DNA from: Candidatus Aminicenantota bacterium
Lineage (GTDB): Bacteria; Acidobacteriota; Aminicenantia; UBA2199
Direction: 5' to 3'
NCBI GenBank assembly: GCA_026393775.1
Contig: JAPKZM010000164.1
Location: 1 to 13,276 of the forward strand
Length of the DNA stretch: 13,276 nt
Below the pieces are notes generated by a model. The model saw nothing but the letters and a program-made list of their open reading frames with translations. It had not been told where the DNA came from and did not search any database. Within the stretch, counting starts at the first letter, position 1; each line of letters starts with the position of its first letter. Positions 12,943-13,276 of this stretch are shown here, piece after piece. The position numbers were made by a program, and so were the translations under genes.

Positions 12943-13276
12943 TCTGCGGACTCTTTTCGTTTCAACAAAAGGAAACGGAGATCGCGGCCTGCATGGAAGA
13001 ATTGCAGGCGCTTTGCCAGACAGCCGGGGCGGAAGTCGTCGCGCGGACCTGGCAAAAAAGGCCCGTCCCGGACCGAAAATATCTGATCGGATTGGGCAAA
13101 GCCGGGGAGATCAAGCTCCAATTGGCCGCAAGCGGAGCCAACCTGGTCGTTTTTTTCAACATCTTGAATTCCCTGCAGCAGCGGAACCTGGAGGATTTAC
13201 TGAGTGTCAAAGTGATTGACCGCAGCCGCCTGATACTGGATATTTTTGCTCAGCGCGCCCGCAGCATTGAAGGCAA
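12921..13276 (+). CDS. hflX: GTPase HflX, N-terminal part (runs off the right edge)
   Basis: From ATG 12921, 118 codons are open to the window end. The protein has the HflX N-terminal domain: EELQALCQTAGAEVVARTWQ, YLIGLGKAGEIK (family: fiG.GK..Ei), NLVVFFNIL in place of the usual D.vIFd.eL, SLQQRNLEDLLSVKVIDRSR and LILDIFAQRARSIEG, which is strongly conserved in HflX. HflX is a ribosome-binding GTPase that splits stalled or hibernating 70S ribosomes under stress; the G domain lies beyond the window. GAGGC is about 10 nt upstream of the start, inside miaA, which overlaps by 22 nt. HflX usually has Asp/Glu in the FDDEL segment; here it is FFNIL. Confidence 0.93.
   Translation, partial: MLNEKALICGLFSFQQKETEIAACMEELQALCQTAGAEVVARTWQKRPVPDRKYLIGLGKAGEIKLQLAASGANLVVFFNILNSLQQRNLEDLLSVKVIDRSRLILDIFAQRARSIEG

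Overview
The window carries two converging-origin gene blocks of a Gram-negative, type IV-piliated bacterium with fairly GC-rich coding DNA. Nothing here fixes the taxon. The mix of a PilY1/minor-pilin operon, a receiver-Ser/Thr kinase with a TonB-like tail, a DUF4388 (PATAN-type) protein and a clostridial/Bacillus-type Fe-S PurF would fit Acidobacteriota-like lineages (for example Aminicenantes) or a deltaproteobacterial relative. That placement is inference.

Region 1 (1-3133, minus strand) is a minor-pilin operon in the classical order fimT/gspH-like, pilV-like, pilW-like, pilX-like, pilY1-like. The pilY1-like gene runs off the left edge. A good sigma70-type promoter (3236-3264), a 17-bp near-palindrome just upstream of it and a leader with two hairpins precede the operon. 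These products would prime pilus assembly and form the pilus tip.

Region 2 (3346-9187, minus strand) is a tightly packed run of genes read in this order: a four-helix membrane protein, a degenerate-receiver Ser/Thr kinase, a coiled-coil/TonB-like segment, a 77-aa coiled-coil protein, FolC, a zinc-ribbon membrane protein, and an unlisted 35-aa single-helix protein. Two sequence events stand out. The kinase frame breaks at an in-frame A AAA AAC run, with the TonB-like segment continuing in the -1 frame. The membrane protein ends in the only TAG of the window, followed by 15 coding-like codons in the same frame.

Region 3 (9373-13276, plus strand) is a divergent operon with overlapping start/stop codons: purF, a DUF4388 protein, a 24-codon membrane mini-ORF, miaA and a right-truncated hflX. 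The purF promoter places the predicted transcript start 3-4 nt before the ATG, so the mRNA may be almost leaderless.

No tRNA, rRNA, CRISPR array, insertion sequence or convincing terminator was seen. The best candidates for something undescribed are the kinase-TonB frameshift fusion, the two membrane mini-proteins, and the composition break in pilY1.
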